Source: DASUNP01 sp963728545
Lineage (GTDB): Bacteria; Acidobacteriota; Blastocatellia; UBA7656
Direction of reading: 5' to 3'
Assembly (NCBI GenBank): GCA_963728545.1
Contig: CAVSKO010000005.1
Location: forward strand, 1-64,000
DNA length: 64,000 nt
Shown: in pieces, positions 27,125 through 36,137 of the stretch
How the letters are laid out: each line of letters begins with the position of its first letter
How positions within the stretch are numbered: position 1 is the stretch's first letter
Translations under genes and position numbers: made by a program
The notes under the pieces: generated by a model
Told to the model about the DNA's origin: nothing
Database searches by the model: none
The model's input: the letters and a program-made list of their open reading frames with translations, nothing else

Positions 27125-29491
27125 TCACTCCCTTGTCTTCAGGACCTCAATCAAGTTCAATCGTCTCAGCCGCCACCCTACTAACAATCCTGAAAGAAGT
27201 GCGGCGCAGGCTGTCACACACAGGGCGAGCGCAGGAGTTTTTCGCGTGATCACAAGTGGCAGACGCATCATTTCATTGCCGACTGCCTCTGTGATAAAGA
27301 AGCAGAGCAAGTAACCGATCACATAGCCTACGGGGATGGCGATGGCTGTCAGTATCGCCTGCTCGCCGAGCAACATCACTCCTATCTCCGCTCTCGTAAA
27401 GCCGAGCACCCGCAGGCTTGCAAGTTCGCGCCCCTGTTCGGAAAGCGTTATTCTCGCGCCATTGTAGACAACGCCCAGCGCGATAACGCTTGCGAAGATG
27501 ATGATGATCGAAGTCATAACCCACATCGTTCTGGCAAACGTCTCGTTGAAGTTCGCGAGAATGGTTGAGGGGATTATTACGCCGTTCACGGCGGGCGTGT
27601 GCTTTAGCTTAGTATGGAGAGTTGGGAACTCGCTTGAATTGACCATCAGCCGTGCGCCTGAGATTGTCTCACCCTCGCGCATCAAGCGGTTCAGCGCTCT
27701 CAAATCCATATAGGCCGAAAGGCCCAGCACTTCATCGACCACCCCGACGACCGCAACCTGGCGGACCGGGCGCGCGCCTTCAAGCACTTCAACGGTGATT
27801 GCATCACCCGGATTGGCTCCCAGACTCTCTGCAAGCGCACTCGTGAGCACCAGCCCATCAGGCGGCAGGCTCCTCACGTTGTAGCGAGCGTCCACTATGC
27901 GAAACAGCTCTCCATCAGCTTGCACGCCCAGCAAAGCAAGGCGGCGCGAACGATGCTCGAACCGCAGCCGAACGGGCACTGTTCGGTACGCTTCCACGCG
28001 AAGGACTCCGGGCAGACTCGCCACATCGTAGCGCGTGCTGGCCGGTCGCGGCTCGTTGAAGACGACATTCGCATCTTCTCGATAGACATTATTGAACTGA
28101 AGATCCAGGATCAGATCAACAGCGTCATAAAAGTAGAAGCCCACTACAACAAGTGACACCGACATGGCGATTGCGAACGTGGTCAGCAGAGCCTTGACCA
28201 CATTGCGCTCGATATTGCGAATGATCATACGGACCGATAATGGAAGCAGACGTTGAAGCCCCAGACGCTCGATAAGACCCGTGTGGAAACGGGCGGGCGA
28301 TTCGGGCCGCATCGCGTCTGCGGGTGGCAGTGAAACGGTCTTCTGTACAGCCCTGATTGCGCCGATGGTAGCGGCAAGCAGACTTATCAGCATGGCGCTG
28401 CTGATTACCCAAGGATCAGTCTCGTAACTGAGAACCGGAAACCGAAAGTAGTCAGCATACAGCGCCGTCATCTGATAGCCGAACCACCAGCCAACGACGC
28501 TGCCCAGCACGATGCCTCCCGACACCACTGCGAGCGCGAGCTTCAGGTAGTGCGAGCCTATATGGAGGTTCGTGTAGCCGAACGCCTTGAGCATTGCGAC
28601 CTGATCGCGCTGGGTGCTGATCAGCCGTGACAGCACCAGGTGGATCAGAAATGCTGTCACTCCAAGAAAGATTGCAGGAATAACAGTGCTTGTGACTTTC
28701 AGCTCCGCAATCTCATTTGTGATGAAATAGTTCGAGGGCTGATCCTCGCGACCATACGCTCCAAGCGAGCCCCAATCGGCCATCAGCAAATCCAGGCGCG
28801 AGATGACCTCTTTTTCGATCGCTCCGGGAGACAGGGTAACGGACACGTCATTGAACGCCCCCTCCATGTTGAAGGCTGCCCCGAGCGCCTCGCGCCCCAT
28901 CCACACCACACCAAAGTGGCGGCTGTCGGGGAACAGGTCGCCGGGTCGAATCTCGTAGACGAACTCCGGCGACATAGCCACTCCAATGATGCGAAGCTCT
29001 GTCCATCGCCCGTTGATGACCGCGCTCACCCTATCGCCGGGGTTGAGGTTGTTCGCCTCAGCAAAGGCAAGACTGATTATGATTTCATCGCTCTGATTTG
29101 GCTCGATGTATCTGCCGCGCGTCAGGTGCAGGTCGTTCAGTACGGGGGTCTGTCTTTCAGGAATTGAGATGAGTTGGCCTGTCGCCGGTTCTTCAAGACC
29201 TGCAAGATCGAGCGTGACCGAGGCCACGACTCGCGTCTGGACGGCTGCCACGCCGGGAATTTCCCTGATTCTTACGGCTAGCCATTCGGGGGCGCGCTTC
29301 ACCTGCAAGAAAACATCAGCGAAGCGATAATTCGAATAGTAAGCTTCCTGAGTGATAGGCAGCGATTTGTAAATATTCCGCAGAGAGACGAATGAGGCCA
29401 CACCGCACGCAACCACCAGGACAATGGCAAACACCTGCACCCGCATGTGCAGCAGGTCGCGGATCAGTTTGCGGTCGAGCGCTTTCATCAC
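27125..29491 (-). CDS. ABC transporter permease with two FtsX domains
   Basis: A 788-residue permease. The first helix is near residues 15-35, followed by a large periplasmic MacB-type domain. FtsX cores lie near residues 260-400 (IFLGVTAFLIHLVLSRLISTQRDQVAMLKAFGYT) and at the C-terminus (ITLSEQGRELASLRVLGFTRAEI). Such permeases act with a LolD/MacB-type ATPase in lipoprotein or peptide export or envelope remodelling. It is followed by the HlyD adaptor gene and preceded by the ATPase gene, with gaps of 7 and 4 bp. Confidence 0.9.
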   Translation of the reverse strand: MMKALDRKLIRDLLHMRVQVFAIVLVVACGVASFVSLRNIYKSLPITQEAYYSNYRFADVFLQVKRAPEWLAVRIREIPGVAAVQTRVVASVTLDLAGLEEPATGQLISIPERQTPVLNDLHLTRGRYIEPNQSDEIIISLAFAEANNLNPGDRVSAVINGRWTELRIIGVAMSPEFVYEIRPGDLFPDSRHFGVVWMGREALGAAFNMEGAFNDVSVTLSPGAIEKEVISRLDLLMADWGSLGAYGREDQPSNYFITNEIAELKVTSTVIPAIFLGVTAFLIHLVLSRLISTQRDQVAMLKAFGYTNLHIGSHYLKLALAVVSGGIVLGSVVGWWFGYQMTALYADYFRFPVLSYETDPWVISSAMLISLLAATIGAIRAVQKTVSLPPADAMRPESPARFHTGLIERLGLQRLLPLSVRMIIRNIERNVVKALLTTFAIAMSVSLVVVGFYFYDAVDLILDLQFNNVYREDANVVFNEPRPASTRYDVASLPGVLRVEAYRTVPVRLRFEHRSRRLALLGVQADGELFRIVDARYNVRSLPPDGLVLTSALAESLGANPGDAITVEVLEGARPVRQVAVVGVVDEVLGLSAYMDLRALNRLMREGETISGARLMVNSSEFPTLHTKLKHTPAVNGVIIPSTILANFNETFARTMWVMTSIIIIFASVIALGVVYNGARITLSEQGRELASLRVLGFTRAEIGVMLLGEQAILTAIAIPVGYVIGYLLCFFITEAVGNEMMRLPLVITRKTPALALCVTACAALLSGLLVGWRLRRLNLIEVLKTRE

Positions 29492-29495
29492 AGCC

Positions 29496-30227
29496 TCACC
29501 ATTCGAGGTCCGCGGGTCGAGCTTTCACCTGATTGCTACGGGCTTCGACTATCTGGCCGCTGCCGAGGCGAATCACGCGGTCGGCCATCCCGGCGATTGC
29601 GGCGTTGTGAGTAATGACGGCTGTAGTGGTCCCAAGCTCCTGATTGACTCGCTCAAGCACTTCGAGCACCAGCTTGCCGGTTGTAAAATCGAGCGCCCCG
29701 GTCGGCTCGTCGCACAGCAACACGTCGGGCCGTTTGGCAACTGCGCGGGCAATCGCTACACGCTGTTGCTCGCCACCCGACATCTGCGAGGGGAAGTGAG
29801 TAATTCGATCGCCGAGTCCTACCAGCCTGAGCGCTTCGTCGGCGGCCATAGGATGTTCGGCGATCTCTGTGACGAGTTGAACATTCTCAAGCGCGGTCAG
29901 ACTCGGAATCAGGTTGTAAAACTGGAACACGAAACCGACATGCTCGCGCCGGAAGCGCGTCAGCTCGCGGTCATCTGCGGCTACAAGGTTGTGGTCGCGA
30001 AAGGAGACTTCGCCGCTTGTGGGCGCGTCCAGCCCGCCAAGTATGTTCAGAAGCGTAGACTTCCCGCTCCCTGACGGGCCGAGCAGCACTACGAATTCAC
30101 CTTCATAAAGGTCCAGATTAACTGAGCGCAATGCATGAACTTCGACCTCGCCCATTCGGTAGACCTTCGTCAGGCCGCGTGCGCGGAAGACCGCATCTGC
30201 TCGTCTAGTGACTGTTGCCTGGTTCAC
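29496..30227 (-). CDS. ABC transporter ATP-binding protein, LolD/MacB type
   Basis: A 243-residue ATPase. The start is placed at GTG 30227 because AGGAGAG lies 7 nt upstream, and longer frames would run into the previous gene. Walker A is GPSGSGKST, the signature QMSGGEQQRVAIARAVAKRP and Walker B VLLCDEPTGALD. This is the class that drives FtsX/MacB permeases. It pairs with the two following genes, not with the phosphoribosyltransferase before it. Confidence 0.93.
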   Translation of the reverse strand: MNQATVTRRADAVFRARGLTKVYRMGEVEVHALRSVNLDLYEGEFVVLLGPSGSGKSTLLNILGGLDAPTSGEVSFRDHNLVAADDRELTRFRREHVGFVFQFYNLIPSLTALENVQLVTEIAEHPMAADEALRLVGLGDRITHFPSQMSGGEQQRVAIARAVAKRPDVLLCDEPTGALDFTTGKLVLEVLERVNQELGTTTAVITHNAAIAGMADRVIRLGSGQIVEARSNQVKARPADLEW

Positions 30228-30267
30228 AGCGAAGCTCTCCTGATTGCTCTGCCGCCCGGTCTTCAAG

Positions 30268-30963
30268 TTACAGAGCGGGGGCGGAGTACCGCTCCCCGTC
30301 GTTGAGTAAAGCTCTCTTTTGCTCAAGGGTGCGAGCCAGCAGGTCGCGGACTTCTTCGTCCGTTGTCTGGTCGAAGTCTTCATACCAGAGGCTTACGGCG
30401 GTAAATGTCTCGGGCGCAAAAATGCAAACGACTTCATCCGCCTCCGTTTTCAATTGCTCATAAGTAGATCGTGGAGCGACGGCGACAGCAACGACAATGC
30501 GAGCAGGTCGCAGTTCTCGCAGCGCCGCAATTGCTGCCAGCATCGTGGTGCCGGTAGCGATCCCGTTATCGACTAAAATCACCGTGCGACCGCGAACATC
30601 AGGTGCGGGGCGTGCCCCTCGATACGCGCGCTCCCTGCGCTCCAGCTCCTTTTTTTCTTTCACCTCAACGAGAGCGATCTCATCATCGGTGAGACGGTAA
30701 GCCTTCACTACGTCGTCGTTAAGCATAGACACGCCTCCCGTGGCGATGGCTCCCATAGCAAGCTCTTGCTGCCACGGCACGCCCAGCTTTCGCACTACGA
30801 AAATGTCCAATGGGGCTTCGAGTCTTTTGGCGATTTCAAAGGCGACCGGCACGCCGCCGCGCGGGAGGGCCAATACCACGACATCCTCTCGACTGGCGTA
30901 GGCGCTCAATTTTTCCGCGAGAAGGCGGCCAGCTTCGGCACGGTCTTTCAACGGCTTTTTCAC
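30268..30963 (-). CDS. phosphoribosyltransferase-family protein
   Basis: A 231-residue type I PRTase-fold protein. LALPRGGVPVAFEIAKRL is the N-terminal signature, and VILVDNGIATGTTM is the PRPP-binding loop, with N in place of the usual D in DDG. Stand-alone forms are of unknown substrate. In M. tuberculosis the same domain is fused to an erythromycin-esterase domain in Rv2030c; here a protein of the latter family is encoded separately at 60443. It lies directly after two USP genes in a stress operon. Confidence 0.87.
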   Translation of the reverse strand: MKKPLKDRAEAGRLLAEKLSAYASREDVVVLALPRGGVPVAFEIAKRLEAPLDIFVVRKLGVPWQQELAMGAIATGGVSMLNDDVVKAYRLTDDEIALVEVKEKKELERRERAYRGARPAPDVRGRTVILVDNGIATGTTMLAAIAALRELRPARIVVAVAVAPRSTYEQLKTEADEVVCIFAPETFTAVSLWYEDFDQTTDEEVRDLLARTLEQKRALLNDGERYSAPAL

Positions 30964-31003
30964 AGATCCTCCCTCCGGCTACGGCGCAACGTCAACTTTG
31001 ATT

Positions 31004-31477
31004 TCACCTAGACTTGTGCTCAAGTCTTACAATGAGTGTGGGGCAGGGCGATTTCCGCATTACGTATTCGGCAACCGACCCGAGCACAGCGCTTACAACC
31101 GCGCTTCTGGCGGTTATGCCGCGCATGCCGACCACTACTAAGTCAGCATCTATCTCGTTGGCGTAATCCACTATCGCCGTGTTCGGGGCACCCCGGCGTG
31201 ATAGGTGCTTAATAGGAACTTCAGAAAGGCTGAGGCCGGCAAGCATGTTGGAGAATCTCATTTCGGTCAATTGCTCGACTTGGGCTTGTAACTCTTCGTC
31301 AGTAGATTCAGGGCTGAGCAGTCCTTCCTTGACCGCCGTCCTCAACGTGCTCTCATCCTGGACGTGCAAAAGGTAAAGATTTGCCCCGAGTTGATTGGCG
31401 ATTTCGTGGGCTTTCTCGAATGCGACCTGAGCATTCTCGCTGAAATCTGTTGCCACTAGCACGCGTTCAATTCGCAT
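31004..31477 (-). CDS. universal stress protein, single domain
   Basis: A 157-residue USP. ATG 31477 is chosen because GAGGAG lies at suitable distance, giving MRIERVLVATDFSENAQVAF. The nucleotide-loop region reads GMRGITARSAVVSAVLGS. It has a longer gap than the standard G-x2-G-x9-G-S, so ATP binding may be altered. USPs of this type are made in starvation or anoxia. It is the third gene of the operon that begins at 32855. Confidence 0.9.
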   Translation of the reverse strand: MRIERVLVATDFSENAQVAFEKAHEIANQLGANLYLLHVQDESTLRTAVKEGLLSPESTDEELQAQVEQLTEMRFSNMLAGLSLSEVPIKHLSRRGAPNTAIVDYANEIDADLVVVGMRGITARSAVVSAVLGSVAEYVMRKSPCPTLIVRLEHKSR

Positions 31478-31516
31478 CACCGATACTCCTCTCATTCGCG
31501 CAGAAGGCCTCTTCCG

Positions 31517-32407
31517 CTAGGCTGTGCGTATTACCTCGACTGTACAGTGCGCCCGCGCCACCACCGCGGTTGAGACGCTGCCGAGCAAGAGTCTCCCAAG
31601 GCGGCCAAGACCCCTGGCGCCAACAAAGATTGAATCTGCCCCCCACTCCTCGGCCTCTCTGACCAGAAGGCATTTTGCATCTTCTTCCTTTACGACAGAC
31701 GAAACCTCAAGGCTCGCACCGCGCAAGACTACCTCCGCAAATTGGTGAATGTGACGGACCGCTGCATACTTATCGGCAGGCTCCACCGCATACATATGCC
31801 AGGGGTCTACCGAGGTTACGAGCCTTACTTCGCTGCCTTCCGGCCACTCGCGCGCCGCCACCGCGCGCACGGCAGCCCCTGAATGGTGTGAGCCATCCAC
31901 ACCGAGCACGATTCGCACCGCAGCCCCCTTTTCAGCTCGCGGGTTGCGGGCGACTCGCACGGAACAGTGAGCGTCGGTAACGACTCTTTGCGACACACTG
32001 CCAAGGATGAGTCGGCCAAACGCAGAACGACCATCGAACCCGACGACGATGAGGTCTGCGCCCCACTCTTCTGCTTTCTCGATTATCTCCCCGGCAGGCG
32101 AGCCGAGTTGAGCATCAGCGCTAACTTCCCAATCAGGGAACGAATCCTGGACACGCTTGCTTGCTTGAAACGCCAGGGCCTGCGCAGCTTCAACGACCCA
32201 CGAAGAAGCTTCTGGTCCTACCGATGTGCTTACCCCTACAGCATAACCTGATAAGATTCCATAGCTTGAAGGGGGAGGCGGCGGAAGCCGCAATTCAGCC
32301 ACCGAAATGACCAGGGCCTCAGCCCTTTGTGGGAGCCCTGCTCGACTCAAATCTTCAAGCGCGCTGTCCGCGCAGCTTGAACCATCGTAACCAATAACTA
32401 TTTTCAT
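31517..32407 (-). CDS. tandem-domain universal stress protein
   Basis: A 296-residue protein with two USP domains. Domain 1 (MKIVIGYDGSSCADSALEDL) has the ATP motif GFDGRSAFGRLILGS and domain 2 (VRIVLGVDGSHHSGAAVRAV) has GARGLGRLGRLLLGS; both match G-x2-G-x9-G-S, so both should bind ATP. Tandem USPs of this length occur in the DosR regulon of M. tuberculosis (Rv2623 and others). It lies 39 bp upstream of the single-domain USP gene. Confidence 0.93.
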   Translation of the reverse strand: MKIVIGYDGSSCADSALEDLSRAGLPQRAEALVISVAELRLPPPPPSSYGILSGYAVGVSTSVGPEASSWVVEAAQALAFQASKRVQDSFPDWEVSADAQLGSPAGEIIEKAEEWGADLIVVGFDGRSAFGRLILGSVSQRVVTDAHCSVRVARNPRAEKGAAVRIVLGVDGSHHSGAAVRAVAAREWPEGSEVRLVTSVDPWHMYAVEPADKYAAVRHIHQFAEVVLRGASLEVSSVVKEEDAKCLLVREAEEWGADSIFVGARGLGRLGRLLLGSVSTAVVARAHCTVEVIRTA

Positions 32408-32447
32408 AATACTTCCCTTTCTTGCCGTAGCCGATTCTGCCCAACTA

Positions 32448-32855
32448 TCAAGCGGCTTTACTCACTGGTTTTACTCCTCCGGCTTTTTCAGCCTCCGGGG
32501 CAATCAACTCGGTGAGTGTTCCGTCGAGGACATTCATCGCTCCTGGCGTATTAATCCGGACGTAACGCACCAACTTTGCGATGTCACTCGGTGACAGCTC
32601 ATCGGGCGTCCTGGCAGGGATGCCGAGTTTGACAAGGCCAGAAGCTATGTTTACCCCGGCTTTTCTTAAGTCTGAAAGAATCCTGTCACGCATGCTCTCG
32701 CGTTTGTCAGCGGAAAGCCTGCTCAGTGCGTTGAAGACTCTGTCTCTCAGCCACTCGGGATTGCAATCGGCCAGATCAGGATCGGGCGGTGTGGATCGTT
32801 TGATTGTACCTGCGGTCACTAGAGCTGTTTTTCTCTTGAGAGCCTTGCTTGGCAT
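32448..32855 (-). CDS. hypothetical protein, first gene of the USP/ABC operon
   Basis: A 135-residue soluble protein. ATG 32855 has a near-perfect AAAGGAGGT upstream (MPSKALKRKTALVT). It has a basic N-terminus, then helical segments (WLRDRVFNALSRLSADKRESM, PDELSPSDIAKLVRYVR). I do not recognise a family. Its place directly after a sigma-54-type promoter and before two USP genes suggests a stress role. Confidence 0.7.
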   Translation of the reverse strand: MPSKALKRKTALVTAGTIKRSTPPDPDLADCNPEWLRDRVFNALSRLSADKRESMRDRILSDLRKAGVNIASGLVKLGIPARTPDELSPSDIAKLVRYVRINTPGAMNVLDGTLTELIAPEAEKAGGVKPVSKAA

Positions 32856-32953
32856 TATTCCACCTCCTTTGTGAGGCGCATTGAACACACCTTAAGGTTG
32901 ATCACCTGCGGCTCCTTCAAGGAACATGACCCGTCTACCATTCTAGATCCGCT

Positions 32954-32969
32954 CGCAATAGGTATGCCG
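32954..32969 (-). promoter_or_regulatory. sigma-54-type promoter of the 32855-25942 operon
   Basis: The minus strand reads CGGCATACCTATTGCG, matching GGCAc-N5-TTGC with the GG/GC pair 10 nt apart. The predicted start is near 32942, with a leader of about 87 nt. It is nearly identical to the site at 42893-42908. The divergent partner lies 94 bp away at 33064. Confidence 0.7.
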
Positions 32970-33063
32970 TCTGCGCAGTGAATGCATCTCCTTGTGTCTG
33001 TTCAGTCTGGCAGAAAACCGTTACGCCATAATAGCCAGCAATGCGGAATTTCACCCGCCCGTA

Positions 33064-33079
33064 TGGGAAGCTTTACGCA
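33064..33079 (+). promoter_or_regulatory. sigma-54-type promoter of the plus-strand stress operon
   Basis: TGGGAAGCTTTACGCA has GG and GC 10 nt apart and the same TTTACGCA half as the sites at 43000 and 6194. The predicted start is near 33091, giving a leader of about 134 nt before the USP gene. Confidence 0.6.
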
Positions 33080-33180
33080 AGTCGCACAGAGACTCTGTTA
33101 ATTATTTGATGAAATGAAGCTCCGCAATTCGGCACCAACCTTGCCTCGCTAAGAGAACTGCGCAGGCCGTTGCTACTGCC

Positions 33181-33209
33181 TGCCGACCTGGGGGCTGGCA
33201 CCCCCGGCA
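33181..33209 (+). other. leader hairpin next to the USP ribosome site
   Basis: GGGGG-CTGGCA-CCCCC (33190-33205) is extended by an outer TGCC/GGCA pairing with a 5-nt bulge. The stem ends where the AAAGGAG ribosome site begins, so it could affect translation of the 33225 gene. No experimental evidence. Confidence 0.4.
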
Positions 33210-33224
33210 AAGGAGAATGCCGAT

Positions 33225-34121
33225 ATGAAGATCCTTCTCGCTATTGATTCATCACCCTGCTCCGAAGCAGCTGTAACCGAGGTAATGATCCGCCCCTGGC
33301 CGGCACAAAGTAAGTTCTGTGTGCTTCACGTCCTGGATTTATTCATGCTCTTGCAGGGGGTCACCACCGCACGCTCGCTCACCGAGGCCGAGCTTCAAGC
33401 CTCAGAACGACTTGTAAAGTCAGTTGCAGACAGATTGGCTTCTTGCGGCTTCGACGTTGTGACGGACGTCACAACGGGTTATCCACCAACTGGCATTGTA
33501 GAGTATGCAGAAAAGTGGGCGGCGGATTTTGTGATCGTCGGCTCGCACGGCCTTGGTCGCATGAAGCGCTTTTTCCTGGGCAGCACTGCACAGACAGTGG
33601 TACGCCACGCCCCTTGCTCGGTCGAGATAGTGCGGGACCGAAGCGAGAAGTTGAAGCTCCACGGAGGAGCATTGCGAATACTATTGGCCACGGACGGTTC
33701 TGACTTCTCGCGTGCTGCGGCGCGATCAATCGCAAAGCGGCCCTGGCCACAAGCGAGCGAAGTCAAAATAGTATCGGTCATTCACCTGTCGGACCCGACA
33801 ATCGGAATCTGGTCCGACCTGCCGGAAGAGGTGGCCTTGATTGAAAGCGAGATTCTGAGCCAGGGTGAGGAAGATGTTGATGCTGCCCGAAAGATAGTCG
33901 CGGGCGCCGGGCTGCAAGTGACCACGTCCGTGCTGAAGGGGTATCCAAAGTCTGTGATTGTAGACGAGGCCGAACGTTGGGGCGCGGACCTGATCGTCGT
34001 CGGCTCACATGGCCGACGGGGGATCTCGCGCCTGCTCATGGGCGGCGTGTCCGAGGCGGTCGCCATGCACGCCCACTGCTCGGTCGAGGTCATCCGTGAT
34101 CGCGATTTGTTTAAGGATTGA
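33225..34121 (+). CDS. tandem-domain universal stress protein
   Basis: A 298-residue protein of two USP domains (MKILLAIDSSPCSEAAVTEV and LRILLATDGSDFSRAAARSI). Domain 1 has a full ATP loop, GSHGLGRMKRFFLGS. Domain 2 has GSHGRRGISRLLMGG, where Gly replaces the final Ser/Thr. AAAGGAG precedes the ATG. It is the first gene of a plus-strand stress operon (USP, USP, small protein, Hsp20, CBS, small protein, BON). Confidence 0.93.
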   Translation: MKILLAIDSSPCSEAAVTEVMIRPWPAQSKFCVLHVLDLFMLLQGVTTARSLTEAELQASERLVKSVADRLASCGFDVVTDVTTGYPPTGIVEYAEKWAADFVIVGSHGLGRMKRFFLGSTAQTVVRHAPCSVEIVRDRSEKLKLHGGALRILLATDGSDFSRAAARSIAKRPWPQASEVKIVSVIHLSDPTIGIWSDLPEEVALIESEILSQGEEDVDAARKIVAGAGLQVTTSVLKGYPKSVIVDEAERWGADLIVVGSHGRRGISRLLMGGVSEAVAMHAHCSVEVIRDRDLFKD

Positions 34122-34179
34122 GAATATCGTGAGGGGTGGCCCCACAAGTTAGAGGGCCTGTTTTGTACGGAGGAGAACA

Positions 34180-34659
34180 ATGTTGCAACCCATCAGCAAG
34201 ATACTATGTCCGACAGATTTTAGCGATCCCTCATTCGAAGCAGTTAAATCTGCTGTGGAACTGGCAAAGCACTTCGATGCTCAGCTCCTCCTGGTCCATA
34301 TCGTGCCTGCGATACCGCGACCGGTCTGGGCCGAACAGCTCTTTGAAGATCGAGGAGCTTATGAGCCTGATCTGGCAGAATACGAAGAAGCATTACATAC
34401 CTGCGCGCAGCAAAAACTCTATGACGTAATTAAGCTGCACCTTCCGTCTTCGATAGAATCGCGTGCGATTGTCTCAGAGGGCGACGCGGCAAATGAAATC
34501 GTAAGGATTGCCGAGGATGAGCGTGTAAGCATGATCGTCATCTCCACGCACGGCCTGACCGGCTGGCGTCAGGTTGCGTTCGGGTCGGCGGCCGAAAGGG
34601 TGGTGCGGCTGTCTTGTCGCCCGGTCCTCACTGTCCGCGCTCCTCGCGAAAAGCTGTGA
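34180..34659 (+). CDS. universal stress protein, single domain
   Basis: A 159-residue USP (ISKILCPTDFSDPSFEAVKSAV) with the loop STHGLTGWRQVAFGS, close to the ATP-binding pattern. GGAGGAG precedes the ATG. It lies 58 bp after the tandem USP gene, the gap holding only a short GGGG-TGG-CCCC hairpin. The role is inferred from family and context. Confidence 0.92.
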   Translation: MLQPISKILCPTDFSDPSFEAVKSAVELAKHFDAQLLLVHIVPAIPRPVWAEQLFEDRGAYEPDLAEYEEALHTCAQQKLYDVIKLHLPSSIESRAIVSEGDAANEIVRIAEDERVSMIVISTHGLTGWRQVAFGSAAERVVRLSCRPVLTVRAPREKL

Positions 34660-34691
34660 AGCAGAGCCGCTCAGGATAAGGAGTTATACAG

Positions 34692-34880
34692 ATGAGTATC
34701 CTATCCCTTCTGACCAATCATAGGCACTACTGGGGCATCCCTCATGAGCGGCCTGCGGATAAGCGATTGATTCAAACCTGCTACGAGTGTGGCCGAGAGC
34801 GCGAGATCAAGGTTGACCTGCGCCCTTTCTCTGTCCCGAAAGATCCGGAATTTGAAGAGTATAAGGCAAGAGCTGCTTGA
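34692..34880 (+). CDS. small hypothetical protein with CxxC motif
   Basis: A 62-residue protein (MSILSLLTNHRHYWGIPHER). It contains a single CYECGRE motif and two N-terminal His residues that could form a small metal site. AAGGAG lies upstream. It sits 32 bp after a USP gene and 40 bp before the Hsp20 gene. I do not recognise it. Confidence 0.65.
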   Translation: MSILSLLTNHRHYWGIPHERPADKRLIQTCYECGREREIKVDLRPFSVPKDPEFEEYKARAA

Positions 34881-34920
34881 ACACTTTAACTATGAGAATG
34901 AAAGGAAAGGAGAACTTACC

Positions 34921-35445
34921 ATGTCAACTAAAGTAGCGCCTGAGACGCAGCCAAGGGCTGCGCCTGTGAAGGTCAACGTCGGAGTAATCGAAAGCCTGTT
35001 TGACCGCGCGAAGGAGATATATGACTCAATCGCCCGGCGAGCATACGAGCTTTTCGAGGGGCGGGGTCGCCAAGATGGTTTCGACCTTGAAGATTGGCTC
35101 AGCGCCGAGCAGGAATCGTTACTTCCGATTGCGACAATAACGACTGAATATGACGACCATCTTGCGGTGCGCGCAGAGGTGCCGGGTTTTACTGAGAAAG
35201 AGATACAGATCGGTCTTGAGCCGCGCCGTCTCATAATCAGCGGGAAAATCGAGCAGACAGACGAACAGAAGTCGGGAGAGACGACATATACGTCGCTCAG
35301 ATCCAACGAATTCTTAAATACGCTTGACCTGCTTGTAGAAGTCGATCCTGCAAAAGCAACGGCCACGTTCAAGGATGGCGTTCTCGACATCCGATTGCCC
35401 AAGGTCAATCAGGCCGAGCCCGCAAGGGTGGAAGTGAAGGCGTAG
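34921..35445 (+). CDS. small heat-shock protein, Hsp20/alpha-crystallin family
   Basis: A 174-residue chaperone holdase. The N-terminal arm includes a helical region (ESLFDRAKEIYDSIARRAYELFE). An alpha-crystallin domain follows (about residues 70-165: VRAEVPGFTEKEIQIGLEPRRLIISG and the A-x-x-x-n-GVL-type ATFKDGVLDIRLPKV). AAAGGAG precedes the ATG. Hsp20 (HspX) is the hallmark protein of the mycobacterial DosR regulon; here the gene is embedded with USP and CBS genes. Confidence 0.93.
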   Translation: MSTKVAPETQPRAAPVKVNVGVIESLFDRAKEIYDSIARRAYELFEGRGRQDGFDLEDWLSAEQESLLPIATITTEYDDHLAVRAEVPGFTEKEIQIGLEPRRLIISGKIEQTDEQKSGETTYTSLRSNEFLNTLDLLVEVDPAKATATFKDGVLDIRLPKVNQAEPARVEVKA

Positions 35446-35612
35446 TAGGCCGTCCGTGCGGGCCGGGTGAATAAACCGGTTCTGTTGTGATCCCGCCGGC
35501 CCCTCAGGTTGATTGGCAGATACGCTGAAAGTGCGGCGGGTCGCCATGTAGAACGGTGTTGAAATCTCAGCTATCAGATGCGTGCTGGGATCTTTTAAGA
35601 AAGGAGTTTGCG

Positions 35613-36110
35613 ATGAAAGTCCAGAATGTTATGACCGAAAATGTGAAAGCCTGTCAGCCGGGCACAAACCTGGCCGAGGCAGTAGCCCTCATGTGGGAGG
35701 GCGATTGCGGGACGCTGCCTGTCGTGGCCGATGGCGGGAAGGTAGTCGGGATGATTACTGACCGCGATATCGCCATCGCTCTGGGGACGCGAAACAAACA
35801 AGCTACGGATATCCCGGTCAGCGAAGTGATGTCACGTGAAGTCTACGCTTGCCATCCCAATGAGGACATCCACGGGGCTCTTAAAATCATGAGGAAGGAT
35901 AAGGTCCGCCGACTGCCGGTAATAACCGACGACGGAGTGCTCCGGGGCATCGTGTCCATGAACGATATTGCGCTTCACACCGAAAAGTTCGATGGACACA
36001 AGACCACCGCTTTAACTTATGAAGATGTGGTTAACACATTCAAGACGATCTGCGAGCACCGTCACCCGAAAGAGGCGAAGCAGCCGGCGCACAAGTCTGC
36101 TGCTCAGTAG
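35613..36110 (+). CDS. CBS-domain pair protein
   Basis: A 165-residue protein made of two CBS domains (MKVQNVMTENVKACQPGTNL, GTLPVVADGGKVVGMITDRDIAIAL, VRRLPVITDDGVLRGIVSMNDIAL). CBS pairs bind adenine nucleotides and sense energy status. It is similar in architecture to Hrp1 (Rv2626c) of the DosR regulon. ATG 35613 has AAAGGAG upstream and excludes an unlikely 19-residue extension. It lies 167 bp after hsp20 in a gap with no clear promoter. Confidence 0.9.
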   Translation: MKVQNVMTENVKACQPGTNLAEAVALMWEGDCGTLPVVADGGKVVGMITDRDIAIALGTRNKQATDIPVSEVMSREVYACHPNEDIHGALKIMRKDKVRRLPVITDDGVLRGIVSMNDIALHTEKFDGHKTTALTYEDVVNTFKTICEHRHPKEAKQPAHKSAAQ

Positions 36111-36137
36111 TTAGTACCACGGATGGAGACAGCGGAT

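Noticed and set aside
33194..33210. TGGCAC-like sequence just upstream of the 33225 USP gene
   Set aside because: The -12 half does not fit (GGCAA instead of TTGCA), and transcription would start at the ribosome site. Better explained as part of a hairpin.
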